From assembly GCF_013177695.1 (NCBI RefSeq), contig NZ_WOEY01000079.1:1-64000 (forward strand): a DNA stretch of 64,000 nt. Reading direction: 5' to 3'. The first letter of the stretch is position 1. Every line of letters starts with the position of its first letter. Shown here piece after piece: positions 51,310 to 59,369 of the stretch. Source of the stretch: Paraburkholderia solitsugae. Lineage in GTDB: Bacteria > Pseudomonadota > Gammaproteobacteria > Burkholderiales > Burkholderiaceae. Below the pieces are notes generated by a model. It ran no database searches, was not told the DNA's origin, and saw only the letters and a list, made by a program, of their open reading frames with translations. Made by a program: the position numbers and the translations under genes.

Positions 51310-52872
51310 ATGAATAGCGAAGCCGTGAAGCCCGCTCCGGCGGCATTCGTTGAGCCTGCGGCGGGGCCAGCAGCCGGTGGAGCTGGAACCGCCGTTTGCC
51401 CGGGTGTGGGTGCGGTGGCGGCCAGTGCGGTTGCCACCGTCAGAAAGGCTGCGTCCGGCTTCGAGCGCCAGGGGCTCGCGCTCGCCGTGCTGTTCGTCGG
51501 CGCCTTCCTCGCGCCGCTCGATTATTTCATCGTCAACCTCGCGCTGCCGTCGATTCACACCGGCCTGAACGCCACCGACGCGCAACTGCAACTCGTGGTG
51601 TCCGCGTACTCATCCGCTTATGCCGTGCTGCTGATCACGGGCGGACGCCTCGGCGACCTGTTCGGCCGGCGCCACATGTTCATGACGGGGATGGCGGCGT
51701 TCGTGGTCGCCTCCGCGCTGTGCGGCTTCGCCACCAGCGGGCACATGCTGGTGATCTCGCGGATCGTGCAGGGCATCGCGGCCGCGATCATGGCGCCGCA
51801 AGTGCTCGCGACCATCCGCGCGGTCGTGCCGCTGCATCGGCAGACCAAGGTCATGAGCCTCTACGGTTTCGTCTTCGGGCTGTCGTCGATCGTCGGCCAG
51901 CTGGGCGGCGGCGCGCTGATTACCTATCACCCGTTCGGGCTCGACTGGCGCATCATTTTTCTCATCAACATTCCGATTGGCATCGTGGCCTTCATCGGCA
52001 CCTGGAAGTTCGTGCCGGAAAATCAGCCGGCCACGCGCACCGGCATCGACCTGAAGGGTGTTGCGCTGCTCTCGGTGGTGCTGCTGCTGGTCATCTATCC
52101 GATGACACATGGCCGTGAAGCCGGCTGGCCCGCGTGGACCTTCGTGATGTTCGCGCTTGCCGTGCCCGCGTTCGCGCTATTCGTGGCGACCGAGCGGCGC
52201 GTCGAGCGCGGCGGCGGCCATCCGCTGGTGGATCTGCAATTGTTCCGCAACCCGGCCTTTGCCTTGGGTCTCGTACTCGCGTTCCTGTTCTACTGTAACA
52301 GCGCGTTTTTCCTGACTTACGGCATCTTCCTGCAAACCGGCTTGCACTGGACGCCGCTCGCCTCGGGCATGGCCATCATGCCGTTCGCGATCGGCTTCGT
52401 GGTTGGGCCGCTGACGTCGCCCGCGGTAGTCAAGCGCATCGGCGGGCATGTGCTGGCGCTCGGTTTCTCGATGATGACAGTCGGCTTCACGGTCACCGGC
52501 TGGTCCGCGACCCATGCCGCCACGCCGGATCTGCTGTTCTATTGCGGACTGGTGTGCGCGGGCGTCGGTCACGGTCTGCTGCTGCCGTCGATCATGCGCA
52601 TCGTGTTACTGGAAGTCGCGCCGGAGAAGGCGGGGCTCGCGTCGGGTGTGGTGTCGTCGACCTTGCAGATCGGCTCGGCGTTCGGCACGGCGGCTATCAG
52701 CGGCGCGTTTTTCGGTGTGATCGGCGGCCGTGAGACGCCGGCTGCCTATGCGCACGCGTTTCAGTACAGCCTCGCGATCAACGCGTGTCTGATGTTCGTG
52801 TGTATCGGTTTGAGCGTGCTGCTGGTGCGGCATCAACAACTGGCATTGCGCCGGGCTGCACAGCCGGTTTGA
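51310..52872 (+). CDS. DHA2-family MFS drug exporter
   Basis: 520 residues with about 14 membrane helices after a 60-residue Ala/Pro-rich cytoplasmic tail. LAPLDYFIVNLALPSI matches motif D1 and GGRLGDLFGRRHMFMTGM is motif A of drug:proton antiporters; GIVAFIGTWKFVPEN is typical of this branch. It exports an unknown toxic compound across the inner membrane. The ATG at 51310 follows the TetR stop closely; upstream in-frame starts lie within the TetR gene and are rejected. Confidence 0.9.
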   Translation: MNSEAVKPAPAAFVEPAAGPAAGGAGTAVCPGVGAVAASAVATVRKAASGFERQGLALAVLFVGAFLAPLDYFIVNLALPSIHTGLNATDAQLQLVVSAYSSAYAVLLITGGRLGDLFGRRHMFMTGMAAFVVASALCGFATSGHMLVISRIVQGIAAAIMAPQVLATIRAVVPLHRQTKVMSLYGFVFGLSSIVGQLGGGALITYHPFGLDWRIIFLINIPIGIVAFIGTWKFVPENQPATRTGIDLKGVALLSVVLLLVIYPMTHGREAGWPAWTFVMFALAVPAFALFVATERRVERGGGHPLVDLQLFRNPAFALGLVLAFLFYCNSAFFLTYGIFLQTGLHWTPLASGMAIMPFAIGFVVGPLTSPAVVKRIGGHVLALGFSMMTVGFTVTGWSATHAATPDLLFYCGLVCAGVGHGLLLPSIMRIVLLEVAPEKAGLASGVVSSTLQIGSAFGTAAISGAFFGVIGGRETPAAYAHAFQYSLAINACLMFVCIGLSVLLVRHQQLALRRAAQPV

Positions 52873-52886
52873 AAATAGCGGGTGGG

Positions 52887-52921
52887 TAATCGTTTTCAAC
52901 GGCGGCTGCTGAAAACGATTA
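52887..52921. promoter_or_regulatory. Perfect 12-bp inverted repeat downstream of the MFS gene
   Basis: Arms taatcgttttca and tgaaaacgatta with an 11-base spacer, 15 bases after the MFS stop. No T-run follows. Could be a bidirectional terminator hairpin or an operator; the shape and the TGAAAACG core recall LacI/PurR-type operators but no such regulator adjoins. Confidence 0.45.
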
Positions 52922-53357
52922 TACGCGTTAAACAAAACTGGTTTTGGAGTGGGTGCATTTACCGATGAGTTTTCCGTTCACAGGTAATTTCGATTGCCGG
53001 TGATCAGAATAAACCCGAATTGGGGTTTCCCGGTAGCCGTTTAGATGTGACAAATCCAGAGCGCGTTTTCTACTCGCGGATCGGATTTGCTGCCGTAAGT
53101 TTTGCTATCGTGCGGTGCCGCACAGAAGGCGGCCTGGCGTCGTTCTACAGGGTTTTCCCGGTTTTTACGCCGTCCGCCGGCTTGCGAAAGGTATTCCAGC
53201 GGCAATGAAAACGGTATCAATAAAAAGCACTTGCCGTGTTTAATTTCGATTGTTAATCTTGCCCAACTTTTTAGAGTTTTCCTTCGGCAGGGTTCAATGT
53301 TGCAAAGCAAGATGCGATGACTTAATTCCGCTCAACGGGTTCCGTAGGGGATTGAAT
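52922..53357. other. Intergenic region before the DUF2158 gene, no gene seen
   Basis: 436 bases, relatively AT-rich, no coding frame with family motifs or start signals. It presumably contains the promoter for the DUF2158 gene. Confidence 0.4.
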
Positions 53358-53630
53358 ATGCTGACCGCTACCATTGACGTATTCGAAACACCGGCAGCCG
53401 CACGCTTCAATGTCGGCGATGTTGTCACGCTGAAGGAAGGTGGCCCACGGATGACTGTGACGTATGCAGGACCGGTGGCGCTCAATCCCGGCGACTGGCT
53501 GATTTGCGAGTGGTTCGACGAACATGGCGAACTGCGTCGCGAGATGTTCGCGCACGGGAGCGTGCGGGTTGAACCCCGCTCGATTCCTGCTGGCTCTGTG
53601 ATGTGGCGCGGAATGGGCCGGGCGGCCTGA
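53358..53630 (+). CDS. YodC/DUF2158-family small protein
   Basis: 90 residues. FNVGDVVTLKEGGPRMTVT and DWLICEWFDEHGELRREMF are the SH3-like beta-barrel motif of DUF2158 (family pattern D-V-V-xLKSGGPxMTV and C-x-W-Fd). Soluble and cytoplasmic, function unknown. The ATG at 53358 starts the family; the frame is open from 53250. It is convergent with the immunity-like gene, with only 13 bases between the stops. Confidence 0.85.
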   Translation: MLTATIDVFETPAAARFNVGDVVTLKEGGPRMTVTYAGPVALNPGDWLICEWFDEHGELRREMFAHGSVRVEPRSIPAGSVMWRGMGRAA

Positions 53631-53643
53631 CGCTTTTTTCCTG

Positions 53644-53955
53644 TTATTTCTCCCGCCGGTCACGCGCCGTAGCGCGCCTTTGCACGCGCACCAGAAGTGC
53701 CGAAGAAAACTCCCGCATCCGCACGAGCTTCCGCGTCTCCACGATTTCACCCGCCACGTTCTTCGGCGGGTTCGGCTGCAATGACCAGTAGAGCGCGAGC
53801 AGCCAGCCAAAGCCGGTCCACCCAAGACACGCATTGAAGAGCGCCAGCGTCAGCACGTCATGACGCTTGCGCCGGTCCGCGAGAATGCTCGGCAGAAAAT
53901 ACAGCGCGAGCGCGAGCATCGCGGCGATGGCCTGAACCACGACGTTGCTACCCAT
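53644..53955 (-). CDS. Superinfection-immunity-like membrane protein
   Basis: 103 residues. Two hydrophobic segments (VVVQAIAAMLALALYFLPSIL and LALFNACLGWTGFGWLLALYW) flank a short basic loop with RRKRHDV and the NACLGWTG motif typical of the small 'superinfection immunity' protein family first seen in T4. The C-terminal tail is Arg-rich. In bacterial chromosomes its role is unknown and phage-related function is not shown. ATG at 53955; the upstream frame to 54042 is rejected. Confidence 0.75.
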   Translation of the reverse strand: MGSNVVVQAIAAMLALALYFLPSILADRRKRHDVLTLALFNACLGWTGFGWLLALYWSLQPNPPKNVAGEIVETRKLVRMREFSSALLVRVQRRATARDRREK

Positions 53956-54191
53956 AGTCTGGCTCCCCAGGACGCGACTTATGCTGCGATTGTCGCGCGA
54001 TTGCTTTCTTTGCGCAGCGTCGAGGCGAACCCGCGCTTTCACACCCCGCAGCCCAACCCCGATGTGCGTGCCTTGGCAGGTGACCCTCAGCGGTGTTCAG
54101 CGGGTGAGATGCGCGGCGAGGGGTTCAGCGCATCGCGCATCAGGACTATCATTGTCGTTTTGACTGAACAGAACCGCTACGGACCGCCACC

Positions 54192-55655
54192 ATGATCTCC
54201 GACGATACGACCCAGCAGACCCAGCGCATCAACCAGGACACGCTACGCGAATTCGTAGACCGCAAATGGAACGACGAGATCGTGCCTGCCCTCACGGACT
54301 ACATCGCGGTGCCGGCCAAGAGTCCGGCGTTCGACCCCGAATGGGTCAAACATGGCTATCTTGAGCGCGTAGTCACCGACGCGGCGCGATGGGCCGAGCA
54401 GCAACCCGTGCGCGGCCTGAAACTTGAAGTGATCCGTCTGCCGGGCCGCACGCCGGTGATTTTCTTCGAAACGGCGGCGACCCGATCGGGCAGCGAAGAA
54501 ACCATCGTGCTGTACGGCCACCTCGACAAGCAGCCTGAATTCGACGGCTGGCGCAACGACCTCGGCCCGTGGACGCCGAAGCTCGAAGACGGCAAGCTGT
54601 ACGGCCGCGGCGGCGCTGACGACGGCTACGCGATCTACGCGAGCCTCACGGCACTGGCTGCGCTGGACGCGCAAGGCATCGAGCGTCCGCGCTGTGTCGG
54701 CCTGATTGAAACCTGCGAAGAATCGGGTAGCTACGATCTGCTGCCGTACGTCGACGCATTGCGCGAACGGCTCGGCAAAGTCGGTCTCGTCGTGTGTCTT
54801 GACTCGGGTGCGGGCAACTACGATCAGCTGTGGCTCACGACCTCGTTGCGCGGCCTGGTTGCGGGCGACCTGGAAGTCCAGGTGCTTGACGAAGGCATTC
54901 ACTCCGGCGGTTACGGCGGCATTGCACCGTCGAGCTTCCGCATCATGCGTCAACTGTTCGACCGTCTCGAAGATTCCGCCAACGGCACGCTGTTGCCGAA
55001 GGGTTTCCACGTCTCGATCCCGGCGGACCGTCTGCGCGAAGCGGAAGCGACCGCCCAGATTCTCGGCGACGATGTCTGGAGGAAGTTGCCTTGGGCCTGC
55101 GGGCAGGACGGCCGTCAGGTGCTGCCCACCACGACAGATCCGCAAGAAGCCTTGCTCAACTCGACGTGGCGTCCGTCGCTGTCGGTGACCGGCGCAGCCG
55201 GCTTGCCCGCGCTGGCCGACGCCGGCAACGTGCTGCGTCCGCGCACGGCGTTCAAGCTGTCGCTGCGCCTGCCGCCGCTGATCGAAGCGGAAAAGGCCGT
55301 CGCCGAACTGAAGGCGCTGCTCGAATTCGATCCGCCGTACAACGCCAAGGTCACCTTCAAGCCGGACGCGGGTGCGGCGAGCGGCTGGAGCGCGCCCGAT
55401 CTCGCCCCGTGGCTTGCGACGGCGCTGAACGACGCGTCGCGCGAGCATTACGGCGCGGACGTTGCCTACATGGGGCAGGGCGGCACGATACCGTTGATGA
55501 ACGTACTGAAGTCGGGATTCCCGAAGTCGCAGTTCATGGTATGCGGCGTGCTCGGGCCGAAGTCGAACGCACACGGACCGAACGAGTTCCTGCACGTGCC
55601 GTATGGCAAGAAGCTGACGGCAGCCGTTGCTCAGGTGATCGCGGCCGCACCGTGA
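54192..55655 (+). CDS. M20-family metallopeptidase
   Basis: 487 residues. Zinc ligands and catalytic acids are visible: H110 (LYGHLDKQPEFDGW), D143 (GRGGADDGY), E176/E177 (ETCEESGS), D204 (CLDSGAG) and a C-terminal His in KSNAHGPNE. A lid/dimerisation domain lies between about 210 and 385. Cytoplasmic dipeptidase or aminoacylase type. Start ATG at 54192. The gene stands alone. Substrate not predicted. Confidence 0.9.
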   Translation: MISDDTTQQTQRINQDTLREFVDRKWNDEIVPALTDYIAVPAKSPAFDPEWVKHGYLERVVTDAARWAEQQPVRGLKLEVIRLPGRTPVIFFETAATRSGSEETIVLYGHLDKQPEFDGWRNDLGPWTPKLEDGKLYGRGGADDGYAIYASLTALAALDAQGIERPRCVGLIETCEESGSYDLLPYVDALRERLGKVGLVVCLDSGAGNYDQLWLTTSLRGLVAGDLEVQVLDEGIHSGGYGGIAPSSFRIMRQLFDRLEDSANGTLLPKGFHVSIPADRLREAEATAQILGDDVWRKLPWACGQDGRQVLPTTTDPQEALLNSTWRPSLSVTGAAGLPALADAGNVLRPRTAFKLSLRLPPLIEAEKAVAELKALLEFDPPYNAKVTFKPDAGAASGWSAPDLAPWLATALNDASREHYGADVAYMGQGGTIPLMNVLKSGFPKSQFMVCGVLGPKSNAHGPNEFLHVPYGKKLTAAVAQVIAAAP

Positions 55656-55700
55656 GCGTTTCGCCTTGCTGTTTTCCGCAATAAAGTTGCTTTCGAATCA

Positions 55701-55722
55701 GCGGGCGCTCCAGGGCGCCCGC
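55701..55722 (+). terminator. Hairpin after the M20 peptidase gene
   Basis: gcgggcgc / gcgcccgc arms (8 bp, 6-base loop) followed by a short T-rich tail (gttt). Likely intrinsic or hairpin-assisted terminator, 45 bases past the stop. Confidence 0.5.
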
Positions 55723-56104
55723 GTTTGAGTATGCAAACTGCATATTCCGTCTGTTAGCCCACAAATAAAAAAACAAACATCCTCAAGCTACATTTTCGAT
55801 TGCATTACCTAATCGAAAATCATTTACTTTTCTTTCAGATCCGGCAAGAAATTCAGGCTTTGTTCGTTCGCTAATTTATTGCGGCCGGGTGCTTATTTGC
55901 GGGCTGAATTCGCCCATCTTCGGTGCGCAAGCGTTTGCGTTCGCGTCACCTTTTCCCCGCCGCTGCCTCCTTGCAGCGCGCCGTCTGGCGGGGCTTCACA
56001 CAAGTGTTGCATTCATCTGTTGGTTACCCCGCTCCCATCTGATTCTGGTCTGCTTTAGGCTCGCATTGCAATGCGAGTGTTTAACCTTAAAAGGACCATT
56101 CAAA
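55723..56104. other. AT-rich leader upstream of rpfF
   Basis: About 380 bases without a gene. It contains a tatgca / tgcata repeat (55733-55747), a perfect 10-bp inverted repeat (55792-55820) and several A/T runs. The open frame from 55889 into rpfF has no family similarity before 56105. It should hold the rpfF promoter and its regulators' sites. Confidence 0.5.
55792..55820. promoter_or_regulatory. Perfect 10-bp inverted repeat upstream of rpfF
   Basis: attttcgatt and aatcgaaaat with a 9-base spacer, about 285 bases before the rpfF start. The symmetry and AT-richness suggest a dimeric regulator site rather than a terminator, as no T-run follows. Confidence 0.5.
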
Positions 56105-56992
56105 ATGAATCTGCATAGCCATCACGCCTGCCGCCCGTTCCTCGAAGCCGGCAATTTGTCGCAAATCTCCGCTTACTACGAAGAAGGTCGCAACATCATG
56201 TGGATGATGCTGCGGGCGCAGCCGCGCCCCTGTTTCAATCTCGATCTGGTGCACGACATTCTGGGTCTCGCGCAGGCAGCACGAGAGTCCGGCTTGCCGA
56301 TCGACTTCTGGGTGACCGGCTCGCTGATTCCGAACATGTTCAACGTCGGGGGCGACCTCGACTTCTTCGCCGATACGATCCGCGCCGGCAAGCGTCAGGC
56401 GCTGTTGGCGTACGCGCGGGCCTGTGTCGATTGTGTGCACGCAGCGGCGCGCGGCTTCGACACGGGGGCGATTTCGATCGCCATGGTGGAGGGCACGGCG
56501 CTGGGAGGGGGCTTCGAGGCGGCACTGGCGCACCATTTCCTGCTCGCGCAGAACGATGCGCGCATGGGCTTTCCGGAGATCGCGTTCAACCTGTTCCCGG
56601 GCATGGGCGGTTATTCGCTGGTCGCGCGCAAGGTGGGCATGCGTCTGGCCGAGGAGTTGATCGGCATGGGCGAGTCGCATACGGCTGAGTGGCACTTCGG
56701 CAAGGGGCTGGTCGACCATCTGTTCGAGCCAGGCGACGCCTATATGGCAACGCGTACCTTCATCGACACGCTCAAGCCGAAGATGAACGGAATCCGCGCG
56801 ATGCTGCGGGCGCGCCAGCGCGTGCTGCAACTCTCGCGCGCCGAGCTGATGGAAATTACCGAGGACTGGGTGGACGCCGCCTTCACGATCGAGGAGAAGG
56901 ACCTCGCCTTCATGGAGCGGCTGGTGATGCTGCAAAACCGCCGTACTTCGAACCTGCGCCAGACGGCCTTCAGCGCGGCCAATTTCGCCTGA
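56105..56992 (+). CDS. rpfF: Diffusible signal factor synthase (RpfF-type enoyl-CoA hydratase/thioesterase)
   Basis: 295-residue crotonase of the RpfF branch. The two catalytic glutamates are in place: E138 (ALGGGFEAAL) and E158 (MGFPEIAFNLFPGMGGYS), with the NVGGDLDFFADTI oxyanion segment. RpfF dehydrates 3-hydroxyacyl-ACP and hydrolyses the product to release a cis-2-unsaturated fatty acid signal (in Burkholderia, BDSF). The ATG at 56105 has AAGGA upstream. The gene for an RpfR-type receptor lies convergently next to it, the arrangement expected for a BDSF circuit. Confidence 0.92.
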   Translation: MNLHSHHACRPFLEAGNLSQISAYYEEGRNIMWMMLRAQPRPCFNLDLVHDILGLAQAARESGLPIDFWVTGSLIPNMFNVGGDLDFFADTIRAGKRQALLAYARACVDCVHAAARGFDTGAISIAMVEGTALGGGFEAALAHHFLLAQNDARMGFPEIAFNLFPGMGGYSLVARKVGMRLAEELIGMGESHTAEWHFGKGLVDHLFEPGDAYMATRTFIDTLKPKMNGIRAMLRARQRVLQLSRAELMEITEDWVDAAFTIEEKDLAFMERLVMLQNRRTSNLRQTAFSAANFA

Positions 56993-57032
56993 ACCCGAGC
57001 TGAGAATCGAGGATATCGCGCCGCAGCGGCGG

Positions 57033-57148
57033 TCCCCTAATCCCCAAAGAGGGACTCCTTCGGGGCGGGGGCTTTCCTTCGGGATGTCCCCCAATCTCCC
57101 AAGGGGACTTCCTTCGGGGCATCCCCAAGAGGACTTCCTTCAGGGCCG
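57033..57148. repeat. Degenerate tandem repeat between rpfF and rpfR
   Basis: Three or four imperfect copies of a ~25-30 base unit built on tccccaa, aggggactt and ccttcggggc (beginning near 57042, 57087 and 57122) fill the gap between the convergent stops. GC-rich and able to form hairpins; may act as a bidirectional terminator. Confidence 0.6.
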
Positions 57149-57156
57149 CCGGAAGC

Positions 57157-59160
57157 TCAGGCAATCAGTCTGAGCTTCTGTCTATCCTGCAACCAGCGTT
57201 CGAATTCCGCCGCCGGCATGGCCTGACCGTACAGGAAGCCCTGCACGTAGTCCACGCCCAGCCCCTTCATGAACATCTCTTCCGACTCGGTTTCGATGCC
57301 TTCGGCGACGACCTTGAAATTCAGCTCCTGCGCGACCGCCACCATCGAGCGCACGAGTGCCTGCGCTTTGGTGTCGGCATTGATCGAGCGGACGAAACTG
57401 CGATCGAGCTTGATCACGTCGAGCGGAATGCGGCCTAACTGCGAGAGCGACGAGTAGCCGGTGCCGAAATCGTCCAGATGAACCTGTGCGCCGATCTGGC
57501 GGAACTGCTTGATCAGATCGATCGCAGCCGCTTCGTCCTCGATCAGGCAGCTCTCGGTGAGTTCCAGGTCGATCAGGCACGGATCGAGATTCGCGGACTG
57601 CAGCGCTTCACTGAAATGCCGCACGACGGCGGTATCGACCAGTTGCCGTGCCGACACGTTGATCGCGATGCGCAGGTTGTAGCCGTCCGCCTTCCATTTG
57701 GCGGCCTGCCGGGCCGCTGTTTCCATGACCCAGCGGCCGAGCACGCCGATCAGCCCGGACTCTTCCGCATAGCGGATGAAATCAGCCGGCATGATCTGCC
57801 CGCGCTCCACCGAGTTCCAGCGTACCAGCGCCTCCGCGCCCTGCACCGCGCCGGTGGCGAGCACGAGCTTGGGCTGATAGTGCAGCGTCAGCTGGCCCTC
57901 TTCGATACCGCGGCGCAGGTTGGTGTCGAGCCACATGTACTCGGCGACCTTGCGGTTCATGCCGGGCGAGAACACGCGATAGGTGCGCTTGCCTTCATCT
58001 TTGGCAACGTACATCGCCGTGTCCGCGGAACGGATCAGCGATTCGAGACTGTCGCCGTGTTCCGGATGCAGCGCAATGCCGATCGAGCAGCCGGTGTAGA
58101 CCTCGACGAGCCCCACGCTGAATGGTGCGCGCAGGCGTTCGAGAATGCGCTGCGCGGTGGCTTCGAGATCGTGGGCCGTGCCTTTGGCGGCGAGCACGAT
58201 GAATTCGTCGCCGCCAAGGCGCGCGAGCGCATCGTCGTCGTTCAGGCAGGTACGGATGGCCGCCGACACATCGCGGATCAGCCGGTCGCCGAAGACGTGG
58301 CCGTAGTGGTCGTTGACCCGCTTGAAGTTGTCGAGATCCAGGAACAGCACGCCGACGGATTCGCCCGGGGCCGCCTCTTCGATGGCGGTACGGATTTTGT
58401 CCTGGATTGCGTTGCGATTGGCGAGGCCAGTGAGCGAATCCGTGTTCGCCAGTTCGGTGAGCCGTTCCTGCGCGAGCCGTTCTTCGGTGATGTCGGTGCC
58501 CGAGCAGATCAGGAATTGTTCTTCGACGCCGCTGCCGCTGTGCACGAACTTGTTGCGAAACAGGAAGAGCCGTTCGCCGTGGAGGGTTTTCACGCGCCGC
58601 TCCACTTCGTACGAGACGCCGCGATTGAAAAACCCCGCGATGTTCTGGCTGGAGGCCGCGCCGGCTTCCGTGGACATGAAGAGCGCCCACACATTGCGGC
58701 CGATGATGTCTTCTTCCTTGACGCCGGTGAGTTCCTCGGCGAGACGGTTGAAGCGCTGTATACGGCCGTGCCTGTCGACGATGACCACGACCGAATTGAC
58801 TTCGGAGACGACCTGTTCGGCGAAAGAGAGGCCCTGGACCAGATCGCGCGCGACGGATTCCGTGTCGTCGTAGGCCGAGGCGGTGCCGGCCCACGTATTG
58901 CTGGCGAGCTTTTTACCGACGAGATGCAGGCGCAGCGGTTCGCCGAACAGCCGCACGTCGAGGATGAGGTGCGAGGTGATACCGGTGAGGCAACGGATTT
59001 GCGAAGCCTGTTGGGGATTCAGCGGAATGGCGACATTGGCCGGCACGTCGCCGGTAACCGGCGCGAGTTCCAGAGCGTTGCTGTCGTTCGACAAACGCCA
59101 GCAAGGGCTGCTTGTGCCGAACTGGGCATAAAGCACCTGATCGTGTTGGTCGTCGTTCAT
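57157..59160 (-). CDS. rpfR: RpfR-type BDSF receptor, PAS-GGDEF-EAL
   Basis: 667 residues. N-terminal ~100 residues match the RpfF-interaction (FI) region, then a PAS domain (about 115-235; VVIVDRHGRIQRFNRLAEEL), a GGDEF domain with GGDEF at 316-320 (LARLGGDEFIVL) and an EAL domain with EAL at 443-445 (GAEALVRW) plus DDFGTGYSSL. RpfR binds BDSF through its PAS domain and switches c-di-GMP turnover. All catalytic motifs look intact. The ATG at 59160 follows GGGGAT; the frame opens at 59286. Confidence 0.92.
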   Translation of the reverse strand: MNDDQHDQVLYAQFGTSSPCWRLSNDSNALELAPVTGDVPANVAIPLNPQQASQIRCLTGITSHLILDVRLFGEPLRLHLVGKKLASNTWAGTASAYDDTESVARDLVQGLSFAEQVVSEVNSVVVIVDRHGRIQRFNRLAEELTGVKEEDIIGRNVWALFMSTEAGAASSQNIAGFFNRGVSYEVERRVKTLHGERLFLFRNKFVHSGSGVEEQFLICSGTDITEERLAQERLTELANTDSLTGLANRNAIQDKIRTAIEEAAPGESVGVLFLDLDNFKRVNDHYGHVFGDRLIRDVSAAIRTCLNDDDALARLGGDEFIVLAAKGTAHDLEATAQRILERLRAPFSVGLVEVYTGCSIGIALHPEHGDSLESLIRSADTAMYVAKDEGKRTYRVFSPGMNRKVAEYMWLDTNLRRGIEEGQLTLHYQPKLVLATGAVQGAEALVRWNSVERGQIMPADFIRYAEESGLIGVLGRWVMETAARQAAKWKADGYNLRIAINVSARQLVDTAVVRHFSEALQSANLDPCLIDLELTESCLIEDEAAAIDLIKQFRQIGAQVHLDDFGTGYSSLSQLGRIPLDVIKLDRSFVRSINADTKAQALVRSMVAVAQELNFKVVAEGIETESEEMFMKGLGVDYVQGFLYGQAMPAAEFERWLQDRQKLRLIA

Positions 59161-59369
59161 GAGATCCCCGGGCCGGTGTGTGCCGATGAGCCCCCCGTGA
59201 AGGCGGGCCGGCGGCAAACAGTCTTCATCATACTTAAAGACTCGCCCCATTGTAGCGAAGCGGCTGGCGTTCAGGCTTATAAACATTAACGGTTGGGATG
59301 GCCTTCGGCTTTAGGCTTTGGTTCGGGGTGCGCGCTGGCGCGAAGCCTCGAAAACGCATCAAAATTGCC
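59161..59369. other. Intergenic region between rpfR and lhr
   Basis: About 210 bases. It contains the rpfR promoter region and the lhr 3' end; no gene or clear terminator seen. A short AT-rich stretch (cttaaagactc, gcgaagc) near 59235 is the probable rpfR upstream region. Confidence 0.35.

Noticed and set aside
54243..55595. 450-residue minus-strand frame antisense to the M20 peptidase gene
   Set aside because: Arg/Gln-rich shadow of a gene with all metal ligands.
57478..59289. 603-residue plus-strand frame opposite rpfR
   Set aside because: Mirror of a well-supported PAS-GGDEF-EAL gene; residues are low-complexity antisense and show no domain.
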